Shown here piece after piece: positions 28,711 to 39,137 of a stretch of DNA of 64,000 nt. Source of the DNA: Marinomonas rhodophyticola. Its GTDB lineage: Bacteria > Pseudomonadota > Gammaproteobacteria > Pseudomonadales > Marinomonadaceae. A program made the translations under genes and the position numbers. The first letter of the stretch is position 1, and each line of letters opens with the position of its first letter. The notes below the pieces were generated by a model. The model saw only the letters and a program-made list of their open reading frames with translations, was not told the DNA's origin and did not search any database. The stretch is taken from assembly GCF_026113935.1 (NCBI RefSeq), contig NZ_JAPEUL010000007.1:1-64000 (forward strand), read 5' to 3'.

Positions 28711-29941
28711 TTAAGGAAGTGGCAGCGGTTTTAGCTGATTACTGGCATACCGTAAGTTAATCATCATTAATTCTTGGCTTGCCTTGGTATCTCCCATCGC
28801 TTTTAGCAAACGGCTTAATTCTGCCAGCGCTTCGCTTTGTGTATTCAATGACAACGCCTGTTCGTAGTAATCTCTCGCTTTACCCCATAACATCATAGAT
28901 TGACTTAGGCGGCCGCAAACAAGATATAAATTGGCACTGGCAGGCTCTTTTTTGAGCCAGTTTTCACAGTTACTTAATAATTTTTTTATGCTGTCCTGTT
29001 TGATATTACCGTATTCATAAACGAGGCTCTTCAGACCATTTATGATTTAAGCTATGACGAATAAAGCTTTCGGCCTTTGTGTCATCACCAAAATGAATTA
29101 AGGTTTGAGCGTATAATTGTCGCATTCTATCGTCTTGCGATAAGGTGTCTAGTTTGTTCCATAGACTTTCCACTTCAGCCACTAATTCGTTTTTATTTTG
29201 CCCTAGCTTGTTGCGGAATTTGATTTTATCAAGCAGAGCCAAAAAAGCATTTCGTTCTAGTTCTAGCATATTGTCGTCGTCAAAAATGCCGTCTTTTTTG
29301 AGTGTGGGTGTCAGAGACAGTAAGGCATCCCAGTCTTTGAGTTGGGTATATACCGTGACGAGCATTTTTAAGACTTGCTTGTGCTTTGGTTTTAGCTTTT
29401 GCAAACGCAAAAGAGAGGCGAGTGCCCCTTCATAGTGCTGCTGCTTTATTTGAATTTGGCTTTGTGCAAAGCCAATTGCAAACTCCGCTTCAGGTGTGGA
29501 TTGATGTGCTAAACGCAATAAAGCCTTGGAACGTTCTGGTTCGTCTTGTTCGCTGGCAGCGTAGGCGGCACTGATATAATTTATTAATGGGTAAGGTACT
29601 TTTTCAGCGCTGTTGGTCAGTAATTTCTCGGCTTTATTCCAGTTTCCTCCCACCAGTTCTAGCATGCCTCGAATCGTGTTTCGAGACGCTCTTTTTTGCG
29701 CTAAATTACCGGTGACTTTGGCTAAGGAGTTACTGGGTCTTAGCAGAATAAATAAAATTCGCTTTATCCAGCTCATAACAAATAGCGTGATGACCATAGC
29801 GGTAATCAAAACCCATAAGCTGGTTTCAATGGTAACGCCGTTATAAGCGATAAGGACATAACCACTGTCTTGACGCATTAGCAGCCCTAAGACACTGCCT
29901 ATCGCCATCATGATAACCAGTAGAAAGAGAAGTTTTCTCAT
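28711..29941 (-). CDS. hemY: HemY membrane TPR protein, frameshifted
   Basis: This HemY-N family protein of about 409 residues has two N-terminal membrane helices (residues 4-22 and 38-60) and cytoplasmic TPR repeats. It sits in hem operons but its exact role in tetrapyrrole metabolism is not settled. The frame breaks at 29023-29029, where GAGGCTC on the plus strand has one base more than GAGCTC. Removing it joins WSEE to LVYEYGNIKQDSIKK and on to the C-terminal TPR part. It follows hemX by 15 bases. Confidence 0.88.
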
Positions 29942-29956
29942 AACTTGTCTCCGGAT

Positions 29957-31192
29957 TCAATTGGCGTTGTGATGGGGGACTTCTACCCCTGTTTGAGACT
30001 GTGTGTTTTCAGCTGAAGAGTCATTATTTCCGCGTTGATTCCACGCTTTCATTAATGCTTTCATGGTTATTAATGAGTCTCTCGGCAAGGGTAAATCAGG
30101 GGATGGATTTAACTCTTGTAGTGCCGTTAAGTTAGCCAGAAATGAAACGACATTGTTAGATTGGGTGTCAAAGTGCTCTGTGGTGGCGTTGGCAACACGA
30201 GACAATGCCTGTTGGTAAATAACGGGTTCACCTTTTATGAGGGCGACTTGAGCGATGTCCAATTGCAGCTGAATGCCTGTCACAAGTTGCTGGTATTGTG
30301 CAGGAGGAAGTAGTGCGGTGATGGGTTTGTGATGGTAGTTAATCACCACTAAGGAGCGAATAGACTGCCAAAAGCTACTCAATGCAGAGGCGATTTTTCC
30401 TGTTGCTGTGTCGATAGCTGAATTATCTGTGGCACTGTTTTCTGCCGCATTGGCTTGCCACTCTTTCGATGGCTCCCGCTGAGGCAAGGTTTTCACATTG
30501 TCGTACAAAGCATTCAGTTTGAGATAAGCACCTTCTAGGTCAAATTGACTGAGAGACTTTAAGGCTTGAATGTCTTTGGCAAGGGCTTTGCGTGTTGCAA
30601 AAACAATAGGGTCTTCTAATTCATTAAGAATGTCGTCCGCGTTGCTAAGCAGTGTGACGGCACCATTGTTGTCTGACTCAAGTAATAGGCGCTGATTGGC
30701 AAGACGAATCAGATATTCTGCTTCTGCTAATTTCCAATCTTCTTTGGTGGTGTTATTAATTTGGTTTAGCTTACTCTCAAACGAGGTCAGTTTGTCATCT
30801 TGTTGCCGTTGTGTCGCAGAGAATTGCTCTGTCTGTTTTTGGATGCTTTGTTCTGACTGAGAAACCTGCTCAATAAGCTGATTAAGTTGCGCTTTATTAA
30901 CCGTGTTTGTGCTGATTGTATTTTCTAGGTTGGATTGAGACGCCACCAACATAGCGATTTCATTTTGCAGCGTGCTTTGTGTGCTTTGATAATACAGCCA
31001 TCCGCTTGTCGCCAAAGCAATAAGCGAAATGCCGAGCGAGACGGAGGCAAACACAGTGTTTGAAGACAAGGGTTGCGTGCTTGTGTCAGAGGGCGTTTTC
31101 GTTTCACTGGACGCAGATTCTGTCTCGGCCGTTGTCTGAATAGCTTCAATAGCGCCGTCTACCTGTTGATCTTGCTTGTTGTTTTCAGTCAT
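29957..31192 (-). CDS. hemX: HemX family protein
   Basis: This 411-residue inner-membrane protein has a cytoplasmic N-terminal tail rich in Gln, Glu and Ser/Thr (residues 1-45), one membrane helix (about 48-68), then a long coiled coil and a helical periplasmic domain. The segment AEYLIRLANQRLLLESD is the HemX hallmark. It is often annotated as uroporphyrinogen-III C-methyltransferase, but it has no SAM-binding motif, so that name should not be trusted. It lies between hemD and hemY. Confidence 0.88.
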   Translation of the reverse strand: MTENNKQDQQVDGAIEAIQTTAETESASSETKTPSDTSTQPLSSNTVFASVSLGISLIALATSGWLYYQSTQSTLQNEIAMLVASQSNLENTISTNTVNKAQLNQLIEQVSQSEQSIQKQTEQFSATQRQQDDKLTSFESKLNQINNTTKEDWKLAEAEYLIRLANQRLLLESDNNGAVTLLSNADDILNELEDPIVFATRKALAKDIQALKSLSQFDLEGAYLKLNALYDNVKTLPQREPSKEWQANAAENSATDNSAIDTATGKIASALSSFWQSIRSLVVINYHHKPITALLPPAQYQQLVTGIQLQLDIAQVALIKGEPVIYQQALSRVANATTEHFDTQSNNVVSFLANLTALQELNPSPDLPLPRDSLITMKALMKAWNQRGNNDSSAENTQSQTGVEVPHHNAN

Positions 31193-31193
31193 T

Positions 31194-31948
31194 CTATTTT
31201 CCTATGTGAAATTCCGTCGCTTTGATCAAGCTATTATCGTCAGCGCCATCTGCGCATGAGGCATGTATCCAGCCCATTTCTTTTGCTTGCTGATTTACTC
31301 TACTACTCGGTGTCAATATAGGGAGCGTTTTCCACTCAGGCTTATGTTTTGTTGCGTATTCTGAAAGGTGATGTAAGCCTTCTCCACTGGTTACCCATAT
31401 TAAATGTATATCGGGCAACATGAAGAAAGTTTGAGCCGTGTAGTGTGGCTTTTTTCTTTCATAGAGTGACAGATAATGGACTTTTGCCCCTCTTTCTTCC
31501 AGTTTATCACCTAATTCTGGCCGACCACCGAGACCTCGAATAATTAGTACTTTTTGGTCTTTCATTTTGGCCGGTTTCAGCCATTCAAGTAAGGCTTCTG
31601 TTGTATGTCCGGATTCGAAATAGCTGGAATCCCGGCTTCCAGAAGCGCTTGCGTTGTGCCTTGTCCGATGCCAATCCAATGTACGCCGACAGGTAACATG
31701 GGCCAACAGGTATCCAGCCAATCCGCTGCCAGTCGTGCCGCATTTTTACTGACAAAAATGACATATTGAAACGTATCAATATCAAAAATCTGTGACCGTA
31801 TGGCCGCTCGTTGTTGCGCGTCTTCTATGGGCGCTATGTCCAGCATAGGTAAAGGAACCGCTGTCCAGCCATGGGTAACAATACGCTCACAGCTAAGCGT
31901 GTTTTCTGGTTCTGGTCGAGTGATAAGAATATGACAGTCTTGCACCAA
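31194..31948 (-). CDS. hemD: Uroporphyrinogen-III synthase, frameshifted
   Basis: This enzyme of about 250 residues closes and inverts ring D of hydroxymethylbilane. Conservation is low in the family, but ILITRPEPENTL at the start, FVSKNAARLAADWL, VLIIRGLGGRPEL and YERKKP fit. A base is missing at about 31608 in the CCGGA stretch, which separates AGIPAISNP from GHTTEALLEWLKP. Position directly between hemC and hemX supports the call. The adjacent genes are nearly overlapping (1 and 17 bases). Confidence 0.9.
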
Positions 31949-31965
31949 TGTTTCGCCTATTTCAT

Positions 31966-32889
31966 CTATTTATATAAGGCGTCAAGAATGACGTCAGCGC
32001 CACGTGCCAGTAAGTCGTCAGCTAATTGTACGCCAAGTGACTTGGCATCGTCTTTGTGACCACGGATTTCGCCTTCAATCATGGTTTTACCATCGGGGCT
32101 ACCCACTAATCCCCTTAGCCAAATAATGTCATCCTCTAAGACGGCAAAACAAGCAATAGGGGCTTGGCAACCACCATTGAGACGTTCGTTTACGGCGCGC
32201 TCTGCGGTAACACGAATGGCCGTTTCTTCATGTTGTAAAGGAGTAAGTAATTGAATGGTCTGCACATCGTCAGAACGGCACTCTATGCCCATGGCACCTT
32301 GTCCACCTGCTGGCAAACTGACTTCTGCAGGAATTCTTTGGCGAATTCGGTCAAACATTTCTAAGCGCACCAATCCCGCTGTGGCCAAAATAATGGCATC
32401 GTACTCGCCATCATCCATTTTTCTTAGACGCGTATTCACATTGCCACGCAGGTCTTTGATAATTAGGTCTGGGCGGTTCATGCGCAACTGACAAGAGCGG
32501 CGTAAGCTTGATGTGCCAACAACAGCACCTTGTGGCAGTTCTTCTAGAGAGGCGACTTTATTAGATACAAAGGCATCGCTTGGGTCTTCGCGTTCGCAGA
32601 TGACAGCTAAGCCTAGTCCTTCAGGAAAAGCCATGGGAACGTCTTTCATAGAGTGCACTGCAATGTCGGCGCGGCCGTCCATAAGAGCGCTTTCGAGTTC
32701 TTTGACAAAGAGGCCTTTGCCGCCAATTTTGGAAAGTGGAGAGTCTAAAATCTGATCGCCTTTTGTCGTCATACCAAGCAACTCAACTGTCATCTCTGGG
32801 TAGAGGCTTTCTAGTTGCGCCTTGACGTTATTGGCTTGCCAAAGGGCTAGCTGGCTTTCTCTGGTCGCGATCACAATTTTATCTTTCAC
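31966..32889 (-). CDS. hemC: Hydroxymethylbilane synthase
   Basis: This 307-residue porphobilinogen deaminase joins four porphobilinogens. The dipyrromethane cofactor Cys lies in [10 protein letters not shown], and [30 protein letters not shown] and [12 protein letters not shown] are intact. It is the first gene of the hemCDXY operon and divergent from argH, as in many Pseudomonas relatives. Confidence 0.97.
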   Translation of the reverse strand: MKDKIVIATRESQLALWQANNVKAQLESLYPEMTVELLGMTTKGDQILDSPLSKIGGKGLFVKELESALMDGRADIAVHSMKDVPMAFPEGLGLAVICEREDPSDAFVSNKVASLEELPQGAVVGTSSLRRSCQLRMNRPDLIIKDLRGNVNTRLRKMDDGEYDAIILATAGLVRLEMFDRIRQRIPAEVSLPAGGQGAMGIECRSDDVQTIQLLTPLQHEETAIRVTAERAVNERLNGGCQAPIACFAVLEDDIIWLRGLVGSPDGKTMIEGEIRGHKDDAKSLGVQLADDLLARGADVILDALYK

Positions 32890-33045
32890 TGCATCTCCTC
32901 ATGACGTGTCGATGGATAAATATCTTAACATTGTTTGTGCTAATGATACTCGCTAAGGCGTACTCCGTCATCTTTCAATGCTTTATAAGTCGAAGCGCTT
33001 AATGTACTCTTGGCAACTGTTTGAATTTGTGTGGGAACCAACCGA

Positions 33046-34447
33046 ATGACTGATACTAATAAAACCACGAACCAGCAATGGGGTGGTCGTTTTTCTGAAC
33101 CTGTCGATGCTTTTGTGGCACGTTTTACCGCGTCCGTTGAGTTTGATCAACGTATGGCGAAACAGGATATTCAAGGGTCGATTGCCCATGGCAAAATGCT
33201 CGCGAGCGTTGGCGTTTTAACCGCAGAAGAACGAGATCAGATCATTCAGGGATTGACTGAAATCGAGGGCGAAATTGCCCGAGGTGAGTTTGAATGGTCA
33301 GTTGAGCTTGAAGATGTTCACATGAATATTGAAGCGCGTTTGACACAAAAAATTGGTATTACAGGCAAAAAACTCCACACCGGTCGCTCTCGTAATGACC
33401 AAGTGGCGACGGACATTCGTCTTTACATGCGTGACGAAGTGGATTTCTTACTTGAGGAAATTACTCGTTTACAACAAGGTATTTTGAGCCTAGCGGAAAA
33501 AGAAGCACACACTATTATGCCTGGCTTCACGCATTTACAGACAGCACAGCCAGTGACTTTTGGTCACCATTTAATGGCTTGGTACGAAATGATGCAGCGT
33601 GATTACGAGCGTTTGGTGGATTGTCGTAAGCGTATTAATATTTTGCCACTTGGTGCGGCCGCGCTGGCTGGTACGACTTATCCCATTGACCGCCATATGA
33701 CAGCAGAATTGTTAGGATTTGAACGTCCGACTTATAACTCTTTAGATTCGGTAAGCGATCGAGATTTTGCCATCGAATTCACCGCCACGGCTTCCATTAT
33801 CATGATGCACATGTCTCGTTGGGCAGAAGAAATGGTGATGTGGGTGTCGGCTCAGTTTAACTTTATTTATCTGCCAGACCGTTTCTGCACGGGACTCATC
33901 TATCATGCCGCAGAAGAAAAACCCGGACGTGCCAGAATTGGTGCGTGGTAAAACAGGTCGTGTTTATGGACATTTAATGGGCCTGTTAACCCTGATGAAG
34001 TCACAATGCTTGGCTTACAACAAAGACAATCAAGAAGACAAAGAGCCATTATTTGATACCGTCGATACGCTAAAAGGTTCTTTACGTGCCTTTGCGGATA
34101 TGATCCCTGCCATTGAATCTCGTAAAGAGCACATGTACGAAGCGGCGCGTCGTGGATTTTCGACAGCAACCGATTTGGCTGATTACTTAGTTCGTCATGG
34201 CGTGGCGTTCCGCGATGCTCATGAAGTGGTCGGTAAAGCCGTCGGTTACGGTGTAAAAACGGGCAAAGATTTGTCTGAAATGACTTTGGAAGAACTGCAG
34301 TCTTTCGGTAGCATGATTGAAGCGGACGTGTTTGACGTCTTGACGCTTGAAGGCTCCGTTGCCGCTCGTAATCACATCGGTGGAACCGCCCCTGCGCAAG
34401 TACTGCAAGCGGTTGAACGCGCCAAAGTGGATCTTGCGACAAGATAA
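33046..34447 (+). CDS. argH: Argininosuccinate lyase, frameshifted
   Basis: This enzyme of about 466 residues splits argininosuccinate to arginine and fumarate. The N-terminal [23 protein letters not shown] and [10 protein letters not shown] segments are clear. The superfamily signature [12 protein letters not shown] is disrupted by an extra A at 33894 (ACG-GGA-CTC for ACG-GGC-TCA). After it the frame continues through [12 protein letters not shown] to the end. The ATG at 33046 is preferred to the upstream GTG. It is divergent from hemC. Confidence 0.96.
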
Positions 34448-34496
34448 ATACGCCTCAGGTGTTGCTCTAAGTCGTAAATGATGTAGACATGTGAAC

Positions 34497-34528
34497 AAAA
34501 AAGCGAGCTTCGGTTCGCTTTTTTGTTT
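34497..34528 (+). terminator. Intrinsic terminator of argH
   Basis: AAAAAAGCGA-GC pairs with GT-TCGCTTTTTT around a TTCG tetraloop. Confidence 0.9.
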
Positions 34529-34699
34529 TTGTAGGTGGGCCTTTAGAGCAATAACTTCAGATAGAGCAGGTTCGGATCGTCATCTTGGACGCTGGCAAGC
34601 AGGGATTGATTTACTTGAGAACTTTAGTGTTTAGTGTCCACTGTATGGAAGTAAAAAGACTCGTTAGCTTGATGCATGATCTTTTCGTCGTCTGCAAAA
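34529..34699. other. Gene-free stretch after argH
   Basis: No credible gene is seen. A 70-codon open frame across this stretch overlaps a terminator and the end of the chemoreceptor gene and is rejected. The first bases (GTTTTTGTAGGTGGGCCTTTAGAGC) resemble the start of the hairpin repeat seen at the left edge of the window, so this may be a decayed copy. Confidence 0.4.
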
Positions 34700-34727
34700 G
34701 AAAAGGTGCGCATCGGCACACCTTTTT
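34700..34727 (-). terminator. Terminator of sCache chemoreceptor gene
   Basis: AAAAGGTGCG pairs with CACACCTTTT around a short loop, about 50 bases beyond the stop codon on the minus strand. Confidence 0.6.
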
Positions 34728-34774
34728 GATTCTACTTTATATTGTGAAATTAAGCGCTGTGACATTAAACCAGA

Positions 34775-36397
34775 TTAAGCAAAACGAAATTTTTTGATTT
34801 GATCGCTCAAGGCGTCTGTCATGTCAGTGATCATTTTACTGCTCTGCGAAACTTGACGAGAGTCTTCCAAAACTTTTTCTGAGACGGTTCGGATTCCCAT
34901 TAAACTGTGGTTTATTTCTTCTGCCACAGCACCTTGTTGTTCCGCCGCGGAGGCAATTTGCATGCTACGGCCTGAAACATCATCAATTTGCTCTAAGATG
35001 GTCTTGAGGTTCTCAACGGCAACACCTAGGCTCTCTGCGCCTTGGCCTGCTTGTTGGGTGCTGGCAGACATGGAGGATGAAGCGGATTTCGATTGCTCTT
35101 GCAGCTTTTCGATAATGGCTCGGATTTCAACCGTTGATCCTTGAGTACGACTAGCAAGAGTACGGACTTCATCCGCGACGACTGCAAAGCCGCGTCCAGT
35201 TTCGCCCGCACGAGCTGCTTCAATGGCGGCGTTTAATGCTAATAAATTGGTTTGCTCTGAAATGGCGCCAATCACACCGAGCACAGAATCAATGTCGTTT
35301 GTTTGTGCGAGTAATTGGTTAATGACCTCGTTTGCACTGATCATTTTTTGCGTCAAATCTTGAATATTGTTGTTGGTTGTATTGATGTCTCGATTGCTTT
35401 TTAGCGTTGTATTATGTGCTGATTGAGACAGGTCGGCCGTATCTTTAGCGTGTTGTGCCACTTGATTAATCGACTGAGACATTTCATTCATGGCAGAAGA
35501 AAGTTGCTCAACTTCGAGGAATTGTTGATTCATGCCTTGTTGCGTGTGCATAGAATTACTGTGCATAGTGACACAAACCGTTTGTAGTTCAACAATGGCA
35601 TGGGCCACTCTTGTTAATGTGGTGTTTAGTGATGCAGAGACGGTATTGGCAGCGCTGGCCAGTAAGCCAATTTCATCACCACGGGCCAAATTCAGCTGCT
35701 TGGTCATATCGCCCTCAGCAATATGTTGCAGGTGAGTCGTCACCAGTTTTAGTGGGCGAGTAATGTTTCTCACCGTAATCACGCTTAATATCAAGGCGAG
35801 TAGAATTAAGCTTGATTCAATGACCGCAGACTGAGTAAATGTCGACCAAAAATCCGACTTTACATCACTGTAAAAAACACCACTACCAATCAGCCACCCC
35901 CAAGGTTGATAACCTTTGACATAGGATACTTTTTCTTCTGGTGTTGTCACATTAGGACCTATGTAGGCATATTCCACATAGCCTTCGTTCTGTTTTTTAA
36001 CCACATCAACCATGGCTTGCCACTGATGTTTGCCATTGGGGTCGGTCACATTCTTCATGTTTTTGCCGTTTAAATCAGGCTTTAAAGGGTGCATGACTAA
36101 GTTTGTATCCATGTCATTTACCCAAAAGTATCCACCGTCACCAAAACGCAATGCAGATAAGGCTGCTAAGGCTTGTTTTTTGGCTTCTTCTTCACCTAGG
36201 ATCGGGGCTTGTGTTGCATAGTAGACGAGTAATGAATGGGCGTTACTTACTTGTTCTTTAACTTGCAGTTTACGATTGTCGAGTTGCTCCTTATACAAAC
36301 CGCTATATGCGATACCTTCAAATACAATCAGAAGAGCCACCAGCGTACTGATCAATATCCACAATTTCTGACTTACTTTAAGATTGGTAAGAGTCAT
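34775..36397 (-). CDS. Methyl-accepting chemotaxis protein, sCache domain
   Basis: This 540-residue transmembrane chemoreceptor has one helix at about residues 12-32, then a periplasmic single Cache domain (sCache_2 type, with [27 protein letters not shown] and [15 protein letters not shown]). A second helix follows at about 190-210, then HAMP and the signalling domain with [19 protein letters not shown]. Such Cache domains often bind small carboxylates, but the ligand cannot be read here. It is a close paralogue of the gene at 55468, which shows the same domain order and many identical stretches. Confidence 0.93.
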   Translation of the reverse strand: MTLTNLKVSQKLWILISTLVALLIVFEGIAYSGLYKEQLDNRKLQVKEQVSNAHSLLVYYATQAPILGEEEAKKQALAALSALRFGDGGYFWVNDMDTNLVMHPLKPDLNGKNMKNVTDPNGKHQWQAMVDVVKKQNEGYVEYAYIGPNVTTPEEKVSYVKGYQPWGWLIGSGVFYSDVKSDFWSTFTQSAVIESSLILLALILSVITVRNITRPLKLVTTHLQHIAEGDMTKQLNLARGDEIGLLASAANTVSASLNTTLTRVAHAIVELQTVCVTMHSNSMHTQQGMNQQFLEVEQLSSAMNEMSQSINQVAQHAKDTADLSQSAHNTTLKSNRDINTTNNNIQDLTQKMISANEVINQLLAQTNDIDSVLGVIGAISEQTNLLALNAAIEAARAGETGRGFAVVADEVRTLASRTQGSTVEIRAIIEKLQEQSKSASSSMSASTQQAGQGAESLGVAVENLKTILEQIDDVSGRSMQIASAAEQQGAVAEEINHSLMGIRTVSEKVLEDSRQVSQSSKMITDMTDALSDQIKKFRFA

Positions 36398-36711
36398 ATT
36401 GTTTCATCCTAGTCATATGTTTTTGAATTACATGGGGATTCAAGCAAGATATTAGCCAAGGTGTGTGACTGGCTGATGAAAAATGAATACTGAGTTAAAT
36501 GGCCTGTTTGGGCCTTACTTTTTATGATTTGCAAACTCTTAACATCTATATCGCAGCAGTAAAAATGCTTCTCAATGCCTTGTTTTAGTGCGTGATGACA
36601 TTTGTGGTTTTATGGCGCATTATTATTTAATGCTTGACGCTCATTGGGATAATTTCGACTTATTCATCCTGATTTACCTATTTTTACTTACCTATTTTCA
36701 AAGGCCCAACC
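36398..36711. other. Divergent intergenic region
   Basis: AT-rich sequence between the divergent chemoreceptor and amidohydrolase genes. It must hold both promoters, but I see no convincing operator or RNA structure. Confidence 0.4.
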
Positions 36712-37869
36712 ATGCAATCTGTTGATGAGTTAATCGCGTTACGTAAAACCCTTCATCAGAACCCTGAGCTATCTAATCAAGAGCAAGCCACGGCGGTTCG
36801 AATTTTCAATGAGTTTCAAGCTTTCTTGCCAGATGAAGTTATTACCGATCTCGGCGGAACGGGGCTAGCGTTTGTCTTCAATGGGGCTGAAAGTGGACCG
36901 ACGACTTTGATCCGTAGTGAGGCTCGATGCACTGCCCATCCAAGAAACCAACAGTTTTGCGCATCGCTCACAAGTGAAAGGCGTTTCTCATAAATGCGGT
37001 CACGATGGACATATGAGTATCGTAACGGCGTTGGGTGCGGAGTTGGCGAAACATCGTCCTAAGAAGGGACGTGTTGTGCTGTGTTTTCAACCGGCAGAAG
37101 AAACCGGTATGGGAGCGATTCAAGTCGTAAACGATGCGCGTTTTGCGGCTGTCATTCCTGATTATGCATTTGCTCTGCATAATTACCCTGGCTTAGAGCT
37201 GGGCAAGGTTGCGGTACGAGCGGGGACGTTTAATTGTGCGTCTCGGGGCATGATTATCCATCTAAAAGGCAAAACTTCCCACGCGGCGCATCCTGAAAAT
37301 GGTGTCAGTCCTGCCAATGCCATGTGCCAAATTATCCAAGAGCTAAACTCACTGCCAGCAAAGATTTCGCATCAAGCAGGCGTTGGTCGAAACTGGGTAA
37401 CGGTTATCCACGCCAAATTAGGCGAAATTGCCTTTGGTACAGCACCGGGCGATGCGGTGGTCATGGTGACGTTGCGCAGTGAAAGCAATGAAGGCATGCA
37501 AACTTTAATAGAAGAAGCCGAGCAATTTTCTCAAGCCGTGGCAAAGAGTGAAAACCTAAGCATTTCGTTTGAATACGATGATGTGTTTCAAGCCAGCGTT
37601 AACTCTCAACTAGGTTGTGATTTAGTGGTCAATGCGTGTGAAACAACGCAAACGCCTTTTGTACTATTGGATGAGCCGATGCGTTGGTCAGAAGACTTTG
37701 GTCAGTTTACCGCGACAGCAAAAGAAGGCGCCATGTTTGCCTTAGGCGCTGGGCAAGCAAGCCCACAATTGCACAACCCTGACTACGACTTTCCTGATGG
37801 TTTGATTCCCGTGGGTCGAGATCTATTTTTGGATATTATTCATCAAATAAATGGTTTGGAGGTTTTTAG
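36712..37869 (+). CDS. M20 family amidohydrolase, frameshifted
   Basis: This metal-dependent amidohydrolase of about 385 residues belongs to the M20D group (hippurate/N-acyl-amino-acid/IAA-amide hydrolases). Motifs are LRKTLHQNPELSNQE, the metal-binding HKCGHDGHMSIVTALG, FQPAEETGMGA and SHAAHPENGVSP. An extra G at GAGGCTC (36919-36925; expected GAG-CTC-GAT) breaks the frame before LDALPIQE. In the sequence as given it reads through into the next gene. One more T in the TTTTT at 37863-37867 would restore a TAG stop at 37867, so I end it there. The substrate is unknown. Confidence 0.85.
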
Positions 37870-37870
37870 C

Positions 37871-38374
37871 ATGATCGTGTTTCGACCGGCTGCTGTAGAA
37901 GAACTTGCCGATGTGAAAGCGTTACTTTGGGATCAAGGTCCTAATAAATGGAATTACTTAACCGAAGAGAGTGTTGAGACTGAATTCGCTCTGGTTGAGC
38001 AAGGTTCGGCGATGGTTATGGTTGCCGTGGATAATGAGCAGATTGTCGGCTTTGCTGTGTTGATGGACGGTGAGGTGAGTCCCGATTATTTAGCTAAATA
38101 TTACGCTTTGGATGACATTTGTTATATCGGTGATGTTGTGGTTTCTAGTGCGTATTCTGGTCAAGGTATTGCTACGAAATTGCTTGAGTGCTGTATAGAA
38201 AGCTCCAAAGAAAAGCGAGCTAGTGTTGTATTAATTGAGCGACACGAAGAGAACTTAGCCTCTGCTGGCATGATGAGAAAAGCCGGTTTCCAAGTTGTTG
38301 ACACCTTTTCTGATCCAGGCAAACGATCCGTAGGCTCAAGAAAAACAGCTATTTTAGAATACAAATTAGAGTAG
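37871..38374 (+). CDS. GNAT family N-acetyltransferase
   Basis: This 167-residue acetyltransferase uses acetyl-CoA; the CoA loop is SSAYSGQGIATKLLE (Q/R-x-x-G-x-A/G). It is in frame with the upstream amidohydrolase in this sequence. However, a perfect GGAGG ribosome site eight bases before the ATG argues for a separate gene whose partner's stop codon was lost to a one-base homopolymer error. Paired with an amidohydrolase it may act on the same amine or amino acid, but that is a guess. Confidence 0.8.
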   Translation: MIVFRPAAVEELADVKALLWDQGPNKWNYLTEESVETEFALVEQGSAMVMVAVDNEQIVGFAVLMDGEVSPDYLAKYYALDDICYIGDVVVSSAYSGQGIATKLLECCIESSKEKRASVVLIERHEENLASAGMMRKAGFQVVDTFSDPGKRSVGSRKTAILEYKLE

Positions 38375-38545
38375 TCGTTGTCTAAGGTTGGGTAGGTTCA
38401 CACTAAGTCTCATTATTCAAAAAGCAACCGCCCAAGGATGTTGAATTGCGTTAAATCTTAATCATTTCCTGAACTCTACACCTTACTTTGTGTCTCATGT
38501 CTTTCCAAAGTCATCATGGGACAAATTCAATAAAAAGGGTATGTA

Positions 38546-39117
38546 ATGGATGTTTTGCTCAATCTACTCGACGAATATGGGCACCTTGCTTATGTTTTGC
38601 TTTTTTATATTGCTCGATGAAGAGCGGTGCTTTGCCATTATTTGCAGGGATGGCTGCGCAATATGGGTACTTAGATTTATCGTTGGTGATGTTGGTGGTG
38701 TTTTGTGGTGGCTACCTAGGGGATGAGTTGCGTTTTTACTGGGTGCGACGCTATGGCGAAGGCTTTATTATTACTCGACCTAGGCTGGCTAAACTCGCCA
38801 GTAATGCAAAGCTTTTGCTTGATCGTTATGGGCTAATTTACATGTTTATCTATCGTTACCCAAAGGGCATGAGAACGATTGGCGCCATACCCGTGGCCTT
38901 GACCGAGATAAAATGGATTAAGTTTACTTGCCTCAATGCCGCATCCGCGGCCCTGTGGACAGCCATATTAACCGGAGCTGGCTTCCTTTTTGGTCGAACG
39001 TTAGAAAACCTTGTCAGCCAGCAGTGGGGCATGTTTAGTGTTGTGCTGTTATTTATCTTTGTTGCATTGTCGTATTTGGGGTGGCGGACAGTAAAAATGC
39101 CAGCTGCGTCTAAGTAA
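38546..39117 (+). CDS. DedA family membrane protein, frameshifted
   Basis: This inner-membrane protein of about 190 residues belongs to the DedA/SNARE-associated family, which includes undecaprenyl-phosphate and lipid flippases. The start is the ATG after AAAAAGGGTATGTA, giving MDVLLNLLDEYGHLAYVLLF. One T is missing in the run of six near 38607, after which LYCSMKSGALPLFAG and the family motifs GGYLGDELRFYW and FIYRYPKGMRT follow. Four or five helices are seen. The transported lipid is not known. Confidence 0.85.
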
Positions 39118-39137
39118 ACTTGTCATACCAAGTTTAC

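Noticed and set aside
29957-31192. HemX as an active uroporphyrinogen-III methyltransferase
   Set aside because: No SAM-binding or methyltransferase motif is visible; it is a membrane coiled-coil protein.
33903-34442. A long minus-strand open frame inside argH
   Set aside because: It mirrors the well-supported argH reading frame; its product is Arg/His/Leu-rich and unlike any family.
34585-34797. A 70-codon open frame after argH
   Set aside because: It overlaps a terminator hairpin and the end of the chemoreceptor gene and shows no coding character.
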